A stretch of DNA of 64,000 nucleotides from JAWXBR01 sp034440235 (GTDB taxonomy: Bacteria > Bacteroidota > Ignavibacteria > Kapaibacteriales > Kapaibacteriaceae), in the NCBI GenBank assembly GCA_034440235.1, contig JAWXBR010000009.1, forward strand, positions 96,220-160,219, in the 5' to 3' direction. This document shows positions 52,295 through 60,328 of the stretch, piece after piece. The translations under genes and the position numbers were made by a program. Below the pieces are notes generated by a model. That model did not search any database, had not been told where the DNA came from, and was given only the letters and a program-made list of their open reading frames with translations. Position 1 is the stretch's first letter. Each line of letters starts with the position of its first letter.

Positions 52295-52983
52295 ACGATG
52301 TACGTCAAGACTATGAAGAACGCGTACAGGAAATACACGACTACCTTGCATTGATATACGAGTTGGAAATTGGGACTATCGACTTCATCATTCCTGCCAA
52401 TGCCCAAAAGGCCTTTGACGATAAACGTCGACGGAATCTACTGCGAACCTTCAAGGCAAGTACCTACCTGATGTTGTATAACCTGATGGAGTCTGCGGTT
52501 ATCAGTGCCATTTGTGCGATTTACGACGAAATGGAAACCCGAGGAGTCGATTTTGATGCTTGTAGATCAGAAATTCGAAAAATTGTACTTCAGAATTTGA
52601 AGAATCACCAACCTCAGACGATAGTCGGTTCGCTGAACAAGGTCGCGTTGGACATCATAACCAAAACATATCAACGTTCCAAGATCGCATCGGGTAACGT
52701 CGACGCACAAAAAATCAGGGAAATCGCAACCGAGTATGGCATAAAACATCCTCGTGCTGATGGCTCCATGCTTGTGGCGGTCAAGAGGCAGAGACAAGAC
52801 CTTGCTCATGGTGTCAAGTCCTTCGCGGACGTTGGTAGAGACACCACGGTCACAGAACTTGTAGAATTGACGAGACAGGTAACCGCCTACCTGACGCTGT
52901 TGATCGACAATGTGGCGGAGTACATCAACGACCAACAATATTTGTCGGTTAATGTCGCTAGTGCTTCCTTAACCGCAGTGTGA
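52291..52983 (+). CDS. HEPN-domain protein (MAE_28990/MAE_18760-like)
   Basis: The 230-residue all-helical protein has the HEPN RNase motif R-x4-H: Arg168 to His173 in RQRQDLAHG. The N-terminal half (YEERVQEIHDYLALI; RTFKASTYLMLYNLMESAV) matches the MAE_28990-like HEPN family, which is known to sit beside DUF262 genes. HEPN proteins cut RNA in toxin and abortive-infection systems. It is translated from the DUF262 stop (ATGA), so the pair is one unit. Its last 26 bases overlap the 3' end of the convergent vsr remnant. Confidence 0.85.
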   Translation: MNDVRQDYEERVQEIHDYLALIYELEIGTIDFIIPANAQKAFDDKRRRNLLRTFKASTYLMLYNLMESAVISAICAIYDEMETRGVDFDACRSEIRKIVLQNLKNHQPQTIVGSLNKVALDIITKTYQRSKIASGNVDAQKIREIATEYGIKHPRADGSMLVAVKRQRQDLAHGVKSFADVGRDTTVTELVELTRQVTAYLTLLIDNVAEYINDQQYLSVNVASASLTAV

Positions 52984-53375
52984 TGTCATCCACAGTCTGC
53001 TCAAGGTCATCAGGCTTTCGGAACGGAGCATTCCCAGATAACGACGGTTCTCCAGCCAAGATCAGCAAGGGCTCTCAGCGCCCGAACGTCCCGAGCTTGA
53101 TTTGCGTCGAATTTCTTTTGCCAGAATTCAGTACGAGATTTGGGAGTGATTGTCATGGCACAACCATGACGATGCCAGAAACAACCGTGGACGAAGATCA
53201 CTGGCTTGTCCTTAGGCATGACGATGTCCGGTGTACCCGGAACGTTTTTGTAATGAAGGTGGAATCTGAAACCAGCTTCGTGCGACGCGGTTCGCAATCT
53301 CAATTCAGGTGTTGAATCTTAACTGCCGACACTGGCCATAATTCGGGACCGTGTTTGATGATTTACTGATTCCAC
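52958..53375 (-). pseudogene. vsr: vsr mismatch endonuclease, broken by a stop and a frameshift
   Basis: Vsr nicks beside T:G mismatches made by deamination at Dcm sites. The frame starts at GTG 53375 inside the ATPase gene end and reads MESVNHQTRSRIMASVGS. It then hits TAA (53319-53321) where the family has Lys, and continues DSTPELRLR. The core GTPDIVMP and HGCFWHRHGC (metal and zinc residues) is intact. At WEC (about 53030) a two-base loss shifts the frame; the family tail APFRKPDDLEQTVDDITL continues in the other frame to TAG at 52958. Correcting both faults gives 139 residues, the normal length. A start at TTG 53303 would lack the conserved Glu of TPEL. Confidence 0.88.
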
Positions 53376-55366
53376 GATCCTGCTATTTGTTCAAGTAGGT
53401 CATCCAGTTTCTTCAACTTGGCATCTTCCTCAAGATAGTTCGAATACGATCGCAGCGCACCATTGATCAGCGCATCGTAGTGTACGATACGACTGCCGGG
53501 TGCAATTGATCGCATTGAATCTTTGAGCCTTTCGGGGTTACTAAGCTCCTCATCAATGGGCTGACCGAGCACGAAGATCACCTCGATGTTCGGATTCGGA
53601 ATATCATGATTGCCGACAAGAATTGTCCTTAGAGTATCGACATACCCACGACCCTGTACCTCAAGTTCGGTGAGTTTCATTTTACGGCCAGCCTTTTTCA
53701 GTTCAACGATGAGATGTTTATCCGCGTAGGTCTTATACCGTATGTCCACCCTTCCAAGGCTCTGTTTTTTTGTAAGGCCATCAATTGTTATGCCCTTCTC
53801 TTTTAAACTCTTCTCGACTTGTTCGCTACCACTTGCCCGTTCCCACGAGGGATCCAGTAGCCATAGGTGATCGAACAAATGGTCACGAAGCGCACTTTCC
53901 TTTTGGTCCTCGTTAACTAAAGATTGAAGAGCACGAATGACTTCGATTCGCGATTTGACAATATCCCTATACAACGCTGCTTCGTAACTATCTCTGCTGT
54001 TGAACAAACGCAACAAACCTTGTGTGTCATCCAACATCGCGACGAAATCATCAACAGAACCTCGCAATTTCATACGTTCGAATGCAAGCACTCCGTATTT
54101 AAGTAGATCCTTTCTGTCTTCGTCCTTATCGAAATCCACGGAACCAAGTTTGCCCACCATTTTCAACGCGCTGTCCTGATGGCCTTCTGGAAGTTGCTCA
54201 AGCCATAATTTGAAGGTTGGATTTAAAGCCTTCGTCTCAAGAACAGCATGTTTGCTCCTCCATTGGTTCCATTCAGCATCGACTTTGTTCAGCATTTCCT
54301 TCAGCAACTGGATAAGCTTGGTGTATCTCGGATCGTCCTCTTGAATACGTTGCCTATCACTTGTAGCGATGTCTTCATCATCATCCGTGTCCATGAAGTC
54401 AGCTTCGATCTGACCTGTGAGGTACTTTGTGAATATGCGGCCATCGTTCAGCTTATCAAGAATATTCTCGTGGAATAATCTGCCCCGAGAGAAGACAACG
54501 ATACCATTGAGATTACCTGAGTCATCGTTATCCAGTTCCTTCGGTTTCTTTGCCGTACCAAGCCATCCGCGCAGTTCCCAGGTCTCATCCCAGTCGGCAT
54601 TTTTGTTCTTGAGCTTTCCTCGTTCCTTGACGTTGGGAGTTGACGCGTCTTCAATAACGGTATCCCCCAAAATCCATAAGAACTGGGCCGTACGAAGGTC
54701 CTCGCGATCCTCTACTGTAATTGGAATATCGTTAACGTAGACCATGAAATCATGCACATGACCCAGAATCGAAAATCGCCTTGCCAGACGCTTGCGTAAG
54801 GCAACGATTCCCCTTCCTAGTCGTTCGCGCTTAATATGCGTCAATGTGATTCGGGTACCACTATCAATATCGACAGCATGATCGGGTAGTGACACGGGAT
54901 GGTATTTTTCGTTAGCCTTTGCGCTTTTCCTGATACCATCAATAGTCATTCTCAGGCCATGTGAAACATCTTGCTTCCTAGTCTGAACTTCAATCTCCTC
55001 TGCGATCGAAAAGAGTGACAGCTTACCCAGCCCTTTCCGGCCCATTACAGGCCTACCCTTAGCAGTGACCCTGCCTGTTGCCGTATCAAGGTCCCGCCGT
55101 CGATAGCCAACTCGAAGGTACTTACCGTTCATATCCATTATCGACATTCCGATACCGTTATCGGTGATTACGATCCTCTTGCCTTCCGCGCGGATCTCAT
55201 CCACCAAAATTCTAACCTCGGTGGCATCAGCATCCCAAGCGTTTGCCACTGCTTCGGTGATCACTGCGGCTACGTTGCTATAGAGATTGATTCCTAAATG
55301 ATCTAGCACGGTGAGGTCGACCGACATCTCGTACAGGCTGTGATCAGCGTCTATGATGTTGTCCAT
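53363..55366 (-). CDS. GHKL (MutL/MORC-like) ATPase with C-terminal PD-(D/E)XK-like domain
   Basis: The 667-residue protein has an N-terminal Bergerat ATPase: N-box ITEAVANAWDADA (Glu38, Asn42), G1 TDNGIGM (Asp69) and G2 GRKGLGKLSLFSIA (109 on). A long helical middle follows (about 250-530). The C-terminal GRVDIRY ... HLIVELKK has Asp541, Glu555 and Lys557 in PD-(D/E)XK spacing, with a Gln/Gly segment (EVQGRGYVD) after it. Such ATPases are known beside C5-methyltransferases and Vsr in bacterial restriction-modification loci (MutL/MORC-related, Iyer and Aravind). It overlaps the methyltransferase gene by 23 bp and carries the vsr start inside its end. It is probably the restriction component. 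Confidence 0.85.
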   Translation of the reverse strand: MDNIIDADHSLYEMSVDLTVLDHLGINLYSNVAAVITEAVANAWDADATEVRILVDEIRAEGKRIVITDNGIGMSIMDMNGKYLRVGYRRRDLDTATGRVTAKGRPVMGRKGLGKLSLFSIAEEIEVQTRKQDVSHGLRMTIDGIRKSAKANEKYHPVSLPDHAVDIDSGTRITLTHIKRERLGRGIVALRKRLARRFSILGHVHDFMVYVNDIPITVEDREDLRTAQFLWILGDTVIEDASTPNVKERGKLKNKNADWDETWELRGWLGTAKKPKELDNDDSGNLNGIVVFSRGRLFHENILDKLNDGRIFTKYLTGQIEADFMDTDDDEDIATSDRQRIQEDDPRYTKLIQLLKEMLNKVDAEWNQWRSKHAVLETKALNPTFKLWLEQLPEGHQDSALKMVGKLGSVDFDKDEDRKDLLKYGVLAFERMKLRGSVDDFVAMLDDTQGLLRLFNSRDSYEAALYRDIVKSRIEVIRALQSLVNEDQKESALRDHLFDHLWLLDPSWERASGSEQVEKSLKEKGITIDGLTKKQSLGRVDIRYKTYADKHLIVELKKAGRKMKLTELEVQGRGYVDTLRTILVGNHDIPNPNIEVIFVLGQPIDEELSNPERLKDSMRSIAPGSRIVHYDALINGALRSYSNYLEEDAKLKKLDDLLEQIAGSWNQ

Positions 55367-56456
55367 TTGCTAGCTGACCTAAATGATGTACGATGCTTTT
55401 ACCGATGACCTCACCAAGTTTCACTGGTACTGCATTACCGATCATCCTTCCGATCGTCGTCTTGTTCAATCTTTGCGAGGGTGCGACAAATTTATAATGT
55501 CTTGGGAAGCTCTGTAGTATTGCGCCTTCCCTGAAGGATAAGGCCCGATCCTGTTCTGGATGACCGAAGCGGCCATTACCGAACCCGAAAAACTGCGTAG
55601 TGATCGTTGGTGACGGTTGGTCCCAACTCATGCGCCCATAGACACTGGAATACGTTTTGCCACTAGGTTTTCTATGACAATCCGAGCGAAGTTCCTCAGG
55701 CCAATCTCTCCATGTACCTCCCGGCTTGGACGCCTTCAAGCGGGTCATGTTGATGGAACTGAGTGCACACGTTTGATGGAGATTGTCCTTCGGATCAATG
55801 TCTCCTGCTTCGAGCTTCGGTAACGACCTGATAGCTTCGGAAACAGTTCGAACTTTCAGAGTACGCGGAGGAGGCAGAAGTTCGACAGTACCATGCCTAG
55901 ATGCCAAAAGTACAAGTCTCCGGCGCGTTTGAGGAATCCCATATTCAGCGCAGTTGACTTCATGGATCGTGGGTTCCTTGAACCCACATCCTGAAAGTGT
56001 TTTTATGAATTTCAGAAAGACTTCCTGCTCCTTCAGGCGAGGGACGTTTTCCATGGTGACGATGTCAGGAAGCGTATCAACAATCAACTGGCCGAAGACA
56101 TCAAGGAGATTCCAACGATCGTCCCTGCTATCGCTCCTCCCTTGCATGTAAGTCGAAAATGGCTGGCACGGAGCACAACCGGCTAAGACACGATACTTAG
56201 CTTTCCCCCAAGCATTTAGAATGTCCTCCGGAGTTACGTCCTGAATTGACCTCTCCCAGAAGTCAGTGTTGTTGTTCTTTTCGTAAGGGTATCGACATGC
56301 GGGATCTATATCAATGCCAGCTCGTACGTCGATTCCAGAACGTTGCAATCCATGGGTCAGACCCCCAGCACCACAGAAGAGGTCGACCGCGGCTATGGTT
56401 GTTGATAATCGCTTCACAATGGGGGACGTTTCAATTCTTGTGCATGATAAAGTCAT
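55344..56456 (-). CDS. DNA (cytosine-5) methyltransferase
   Basis: The 370-residue C5-methyltransferase has all main motifs in order: I VDLFCGAGGLTHG, IV GCAPCQPFS (catalytic Cys97), VI TMENVPRL, VIII QTRRRLVLLA, IX/target region SGKTYSSVYGRMSWDQPSPT and X IGNAVPVKLGE. The variable target-recognition part is short. The target sequence cannot be read from the protein. It is the first gene of the minus-strand unit methyltransferase-ATPase-vsr. A TATAAT box lies about 50 bp upstream inside an inverted repeat. It protects the host DNA of this restriction system. Confidence 0.95.
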   Translation of the reverse strand: MTLSCTRIETSPIVKRLSTTIAAVDLFCGAGGLTHGLQRSGIDVRAGIDIDPACRYPYEKNNNTDFWERSIQDVTPEDILNAWGKAKYRVLAGCAPCQPFSTYMQGRSDSRDDRWNLLDVFGQLIVDTLPDIVTMENVPRLKEQEVFLKFIKTLSGCGFKEPTIHEVNCAEYGIPQTRRRLVLLASRHGTVELLPPPRTLKVRTVSEAIRSLPKLEAGDIDPKDNLHQTCALSSINMTRLKASKPGGTWRDWPEELRSDCHRKPSGKTYSSVYGRMSWDQPSPTITTQFFGFGNGRFGHPEQDRALSFREGAILQSFPRHYKFVAPSQRLNKTTIGRMIGNAVPVKLGEVIGKSIVHHLGQLANGQHHRR

Positions 56457-56771
56457 AAAAACAACTCCGACAGCCGCAAGCTAAGTCTCATAGAGCACGA
56501 TTCGATTATACTCGTGCTAGGAATCTTTCGATTAAGTCGACCCCATGATTATCTCACAGGGATATGGCAGACTCGTAATCATTAAGGTGCTAATGCATCT
56601 TCTAAATATTACTGACAACACGCGGATACATTTGTTCTGTGCTGCGGAAATCGTCTTTAACCAGTAATCATTGGCATAGATGCTTATCGGGATCCGCATC
56701 TATGTCGCTACATGAACGATGCCTTATCACCTTCCGCGGATCTAAGCCCACGACAGGGGTGTTCATGCCTC
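56457..56771. other. Gap between methyltransferase and XRE genes
   Basis: Apart from the promoter/inverted repeat near 56494-56518 I see no gene, RNA or repeat in these 315 bases. The stretch is richer in A and T than its neighbours by eye. Confidence 0.4.
56494..56518 (-). promoter_or_regulatory. Methyltransferase promoter inside an inverted repeat
   Basis: AGCACGA (56494-56500) and TCGTGCT (56512-56518) are perfect inverted arms 11 bp apart. The bases between them hold TATAAT on the minus strand (56505-56510), correctly placed about 50 bp before the methyltransferase ATG. No strong -35 box is seen. A dimeric regulator bound here would cover the -10 box. Confidence 0.5.
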
Positions 56772-57173
56772 TTACTCCACCCTTCGCTGAAAACCGCCTT
56801 CACGCAAACGCTCCTTCAGTCTTCCTAGTACGACATCCATGGCCGCAACATTATCTGCTACAGCCAGCATTGTTTCTCGTGTGCTCTCTGTTGCCATCAG
56901 CATCGAACCCTGACCTAATAGCAGCCAGTCAAGGCTAATGCTGTACATACGCGAGGCCCTCACCAAGACGGCGATGCTCGGCTTCATCCCGCCTTCTCCA
57001 GCTTTCTCAATGCGATGGATGTAGCCACGCGTGACCCCTAATGCCTCTGCCATTGCAGTCTGACTCAATCCGAAGCTCTCACGGGCTTCCATAAGTCGTT
57101 CACTAATACCCTTGAGATCATCCTCGGGTGTACTTTTCTTCGATGCCTTCTTCGCAGTTAGTTGGCGTTTCAC
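56772..57173 (-). CDS. XRE-family transcription regulator
   Basis: The 133-residue protein starts at GTG 57173 (MKRQLTAKKASKK ...); a TTG at 57197 is an alternative but lies in the operator. The helix-turn-helix is RESFGLSQTAMAEALGVTRG with YIHRIEKAGEGG, at about residues 30-65. Next comes a segment like XRE regulators of temperate elements (MYSISLDWLLLGQG). The C-terminal helix may dimerise. A 27-bp palindrome lies just upstream in the divergent promoter region, a natural autoregulation site. It may control the restriction operon, the small divergent gene, or both. Confidence 0.88.
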   Translation of the reverse strand: MKRQLTAKKASKKSTPEDDLKGISERLMEARESFGLSQTAMAEALGVTRGYIHRIEKAGEGGMKPSIAVLVRASRMYSISLDWLLLGQGSMLMATESTRETMLAVADNVAAMDVVLGRLKERLREGGFQRRVE

Positions 57174-57188
57174 CCTGTATACCAATCT

Positions 57189-57215
57189 GGTACGCAACCT
57201 AATAGGTTGTATACC
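57189..57215. promoter_or_regulatory. 27-bp palindromic operator between XRE and the divergent gene
   Basis: GGTACGCAACCT-AAT-AGGTTGTATACC is an inverted repeat of two 12-base arms with two mismatches. A further half-site, GTATACC, lies at 57177-57183. It is located 16 bp from the XRE GTG and about 85 bp from the divergent ATG, as expected for a repressor site. Confidence 0.65.
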
Positions 57216-57300
57216 GTATGTGAGTATATTGTTGATGAATCGGATACTAATTATCGTCCGACCATCATCCTTGTCGACAAGTTAGGAACATTTGTCGCCT

Positions 57301-57633
57301 ATGCTGCACGACCCCAATTGGCAGACAGACGCTCGACAGAAGCTAATAGCGGTCATCGACGCCACGAACTTTGCCCGAGAACCTTACAGAGGAGTTCTTA
57401 GCCGCGTAGCAGAGCGTTTAGGATACAAGGGTGGACGACGGTCGGTCTTCGCCGCTGTTAAGAGGCACCGGACGCTAGCTGTGATGCTGGAAGTAGTTAG
57501 AGAAATCGAGTCCGTGGATCAGGAATTGAAACGGCAGTATGACGATTTAGCAAGTGGACCAACCTCAACGATGTCTACTGCCAAAGTAATCAGACAAACG
57601 AGCCCGATAGGTCAAGAGAGCATCAAGCCTTGA
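57301..57633 (+). CDS. Small protein divergent from the XRE regulator
   Basis: The 110-residue basic protein (MLHDPNWQTDARQKLIAV ...) is largely helical; LSRVAERLGYKGGRRSVFAAVKR looks like a DNA-binding helix-turn-helix, and it has a Ser/Thr-rich tail. I chose the ATG at 57301 over a TTG at 57292. The family was not recognised. As the gene across the operator it is probably repressed by the XRE protein, in the way of small activator or excision genes of mobile elements. Confidence 0.65.
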   Translation: MLHDPNWQTDARQKLIAVIDATNFAREPYRGVLSRVAERLGYKGGRRSVFAAVKRHRTLAVMLEVVREIESVDQELKRQYDDLASGPTSTMSTAKVIRQTSPIGQESIKP

Positions 57634-57718
57634 GCAGGAATTGTGGAAATCACGGTTCCATAGCATCACAGACAGCCGCAATCAAAGAACTTCATTGTAC
57701 CATCATCTTCGTGCACCC

Positions 57719-58513
57719 ATGAATCGTAAACTTTTCCTCGTTGTTCTGACTGTCCTTTTCCTTACACCACTTGCACTGTTGGCCGACTTCGCCGACACGC
57801 TGAACCTAACGACACCGAAGAAAGGTGTTTGGATGACTGTACGAACCGTGACATGGAAATTCGACACGGCCCAGTATGCAAAAGGCAGGGTTCGCCTCGA
57901 CTTGCAACTGATGGTTGGCAACAACACGAAAAAGGCCATCGAAGTTGGCACGGGATCGTTTCTGATCAGACTTGCAAAGAATGACAGAGCCATCTACCTC
58001 AGTGCCATGGGACCAGGTATGATGACGCCGCCAACGAGAACGATTGCGCCGAAGGATTCTTCGGTGCTGGCCATCTCCTTCGTCCTTGCCGACACGGGCA
58101 CGAATGTCGAATTGAAAATGACACCCACCGCTTCGAAGACATCAGCATGGTTGACATTCTTACCAACTGTAACCAGTCCATGTCAGCGTCTCGCATTATC
58201 ATCGGAACAGTTCCTTACAGCGGCTGATGTCTTTCAGGAATTCATGAGTAACACGCGATTGTCAACCTACAAGGAATCGCGTCGATTGTTCCTGGACTAT
58301 CTGAAGAAGAAAGTCGCTGGCCCTTGTACCGATGCAAGAGCATCGGACCTCGAAAGCCTTTCAGGCGCGGCCTTGAAGATCATCAACCTCGACGATCAAG
58401 AATTGAACAACATTGTGCGTGGTGAACGTGAAGCGACTGCGCCTATGTCGTTCTTCGTGTCCATGGCGAAGATGTACGCTCAAAAAATTCGTGATCAGGA
58501 CTCAAAGAAGTAA
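57719..58513 (+). CDS. Exported hypothetical protein
   Basis: The 264-residue protein starts at ATG 57719 with a signal peptide MNRKLFLVVLTVLFLTPLALLA. The N-terminal half is beta-rich (VRTVTWKFDTAQYAKGRVRL; GTGSFLIRLAKND), like a secreted immunoglobulin-type domain. The rest is helical, ending KMYAQKIRDQDSKK. No known family was recognised. A decayed copy of its last ~25 codons occurs at 59772-59855, so this locus has been partly duplicated. Confidence 0.75.
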   Translation: MNRKLFLVVLTVLFLTPLALLADFADTLNLTTPKKGVWMTVRTVTWKFDTAQYAKGRVRLDLQLMVGNNTKKAIEVGTGSFLIRLAKNDRAIYLSAMGPGMMTPPTRTIAPKDSSVLAISFVLADTGTNVELKMTPTASKTSAWLTFLPTVTSPCQRLALSSEQFLTAADVFQEFMSNTRLSTYKESRRLFLDYLKKKVAGPCTDARASDLESLSGAALKIINLDDQELNNIVRGEREATAPMSFFVSMAKMYAQKIRDQDSKK

Positions 58514-58567
58514 TCTAACGCGATGCACGTGCGTCACACCATCCACAATCTTATAGAGCAACCGAAC

Positions 58568-58927
58568 ATGGGAATTTTTGGTAATGCAACCGGAATCGCT
58601 GTTGAGGCCGTGGCTAAAGACCTCGAACCGTTATTAGTCGAGGGTGAAATCGTAGAACATGCGTTCAAGCTCACACGCGATCAAATCATTTTCACCAACA
58701 AGCGGGTGATTACGATTGATAAGCAGGGTCTTACGGGCGCCAAGCAAAACATCCGTACCGTGCCGTACAAAAGCATCAGGATGATGAGCAAACAAGGAGC
58801 GGGCATTCTCTCCTCAGGCGAACTTCTTCTATACGTAACTGGGGAATCCGAACCTCTGAAATTCGAATTCAGCGGGAGTGCCGCCTTCAATAGCGTATAT
58901 CAGCTCATCTCCGTGCGGATACTATGA
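58568..58927 (+). CDS. Bacterial PH-domain protein
   Basis: From ATG 58568 (MGIFGNATGIAVE) the 119-residue protein fits the bacterial pleckstrin-homology family PF08000 (YvaB-like): LLVEGEIVEHAFKL, RDQIIFTNKRVITIDKQGLTGAK, VPYKSIRMMS and LLYVTGESEPLKFEF. It is soluble with no signal. The function of these small PH-like proteins is unknown. A decayed relative is found near 61.7-62.0 kb. Confidence 0.85.
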   Translation: MGIFGNATGIAVEAVAKDLEPLLVEGEIVEHAFKLTRDQIIFTNKRVITIDKQGLTGAKQNIRTVPYKSIRMMSKQGAGILSSGELLLYVTGESEPLKFEFSGSAAFNSVYQLISVRIL

Positions 58928-59005
58928 ATCTTGGATCTGATGTCATGACCCCAAAATCAAATGTGATTTTGTAAAGATGTAAGGCAGATTAATGGAGCAC
59001 CTACG

Positions 59006-59755
59006 ATGAGAACCTTACCAATGATATTCTGTGCGGGCATTGTCTGGCTTACACTAGCCACGAATACCTTGAGTGCACAGGTTCTATTCGACGAATACCA
59101 CGGCGTTGTATCGGTGCCTATATGGGGTCCGCAGTTCCGAGATGCTCGGGACCACTTCACCGATCTCAGACTGCGAGGGTATACAGCGGTGGTGGCCACG
59201 GGTACCTATCTCTACCCTGGGGATGAAAAGAAGACTCGCACATCGGACACGATAGACGTCGTTGACGAGATGCGTAGGCTCGAAGGGCTGACCGTTGACT
59301 CCGTGGTGTCTAGGGATAACAAGAACAGAGCATACTTGATCGCGGCGACATGTGATGAACCTCCATGCTATGACACGTTGCGATATGACGACCAAGGCAG
59401 ACTGGTGTCAGTAGCTGGATGGGGCTATCATGGAAGTCGCTTTCTCAGCATTCTTTACGATGGCCAAGGTAGAGTACGAGGTTACGACGATGATCAGCAT
59501 GGTGGCGAGAGTGTCCTGTACACATACGATGCGAAGAATCGCGTTGTCCTTGCTGAATACGACGTCAGGCCATCGGATATGTCTGACACGAAACGACGTG
59601 AAAAATTCGAGTACACTGCTGACGGGCTACTGAAGAGGAAAACCGTGCAAGGCAACCTCGTTGGTAAAAAGGTCCGTGGCCAGGATTATCCTGATCTCGC
59701 ACATGGTGAGAAACTGGTATTCAGGGCAGAAACTACTTATTCCTATTTGAGATGA
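59006..59755 (+). CDS. Exported protein with YD/RHS-like repeats
   Basis: The 249-residue protein has a signal peptide (MRTLPMIFCAGIVWLTLATNTLSAQ). From about residue 125 come four short repeats of the form [LIY]-x-Y-D-x-x-G/N-R (LRYDDQGRLVS, ILYDGQGRVRG, YTYDAKNRVVL, FEYTADGLLKR), the pattern of RHS/YD sugar-binding repeats seen in surface proteins and toxins. It carries no RHS core or toxin domain. Role unknown, probably at the cell surface. Confidence 0.8.
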   Translation: MRTLPMIFCAGIVWLTLATNTLSAQVLFDEYHGVVSVPIWGPQFRDARDHFTDLRLRGYTAVVATGTYLYPGDEKKTRTSDTIDVVDEMRRLEGLTVDSVVSRDNKNRAYLIAATCDEPPCYDTLRYDDQGRLVSVAGWGYHGSRFLSILYDGQGRVRGYDDDQHGGESVLYTYDAKNRVVLAEYDVRPSDMSDTKRREKFEYTADGLLKRKTVQGNLVGKKVRGQDYPDLAHGEKLVFRAETTYSYLR

Positions 59756-59771
59756 TTGCCCTGTCTGCATC

Positions 59772-59855
59772 ATGCGTGGAGACCTCGAATCGTCTGCGCC
59801 TATGGCAGAGATGTACGCTCGAAAAATTCGTGATCAGGATTCTCAGAAGTTATAG
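59772..59855 (+). pseudogene. Duplicated 3' fragment of the exported protein gene at 57.7 kb
   Basis: The 27 codons from ATG 59772 read RGDLESSAPMAEMYARKIRD then QDSQKL-stop. They match the end of the 264-residue exported protein (RGEREATAPM ... MAKMYAQKIRDQDSKK) with a short internal deletion. There is no signal peptide or other part of the gene, so it is a left-over fragment. Confidence 0.75.
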
Positions 59856-59887
59856 CAACATCATCTCCCGCGAATTCAAGGAACATC

Positions 59888-60328
59888 ATGTCAACGTCGA
59901 GTCGATTCGCAGCCATCTTTAGCATAGTGTGCTTACTCGCAACCGCAACTGCATATGGACAGTATTTTAATTGGGTGCATGAACCCGAGCCTGTGTCGAA
60001 TTACGACGTGAACGTTACGGAGACCCCAAAAGATTATTCCGCTACATACTGGTTCGGAGATAGTGATGGCTCGTGGTCACTAACGGTAAAAGCCAGTGGT
60101 AAGAACGTAGCCGCGACATATAGCTATAGCGTATACAACGAAAAGACGAGCTCTTTCGATGATGTTGTCAAAACGATAAGGAATGCAAAGATCGAGGGGT
60201 TCGTGTTCCTAGGCGAAGGATTCCTGGGAACGTTCATGCTACGGCGTACTACGCGTCAGAAAGTTCTTGTGCTCGTCAAGGGCTATACAGCAGATAGCCC
60301 AGAGGTTGGACTAGCGCAAGTACCCTGA
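59888..60328 (+). CDS. Small exported hypothetical protein
   Basis: The 146-residue protein has a signal peptide (FAAIFSIVCLLATATAYG). The mature part is beta-rich (YSATYWFGDSDGSWSLTV; GFVFLGEGFLGTFMLRR) and may fold as a small sandwich. I recognise no family. It is the last clear gene before a poor region; neighbours are other exported proteins of unknown role. Confidence 0.7.
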   Translation: MSTSSRFAAIFSIVCLLATATAYGQYFNWVHEPEPVSNYDVNVTETPKDYSATYWFGDSDGSWSLTVKASGKNVAATYSYSVYNEKTSSFDDVVKTIRNAKIEGFVFLGEGFLGTFMLRRTTRQKVLVLVKGYTADSPEVGLAQVP

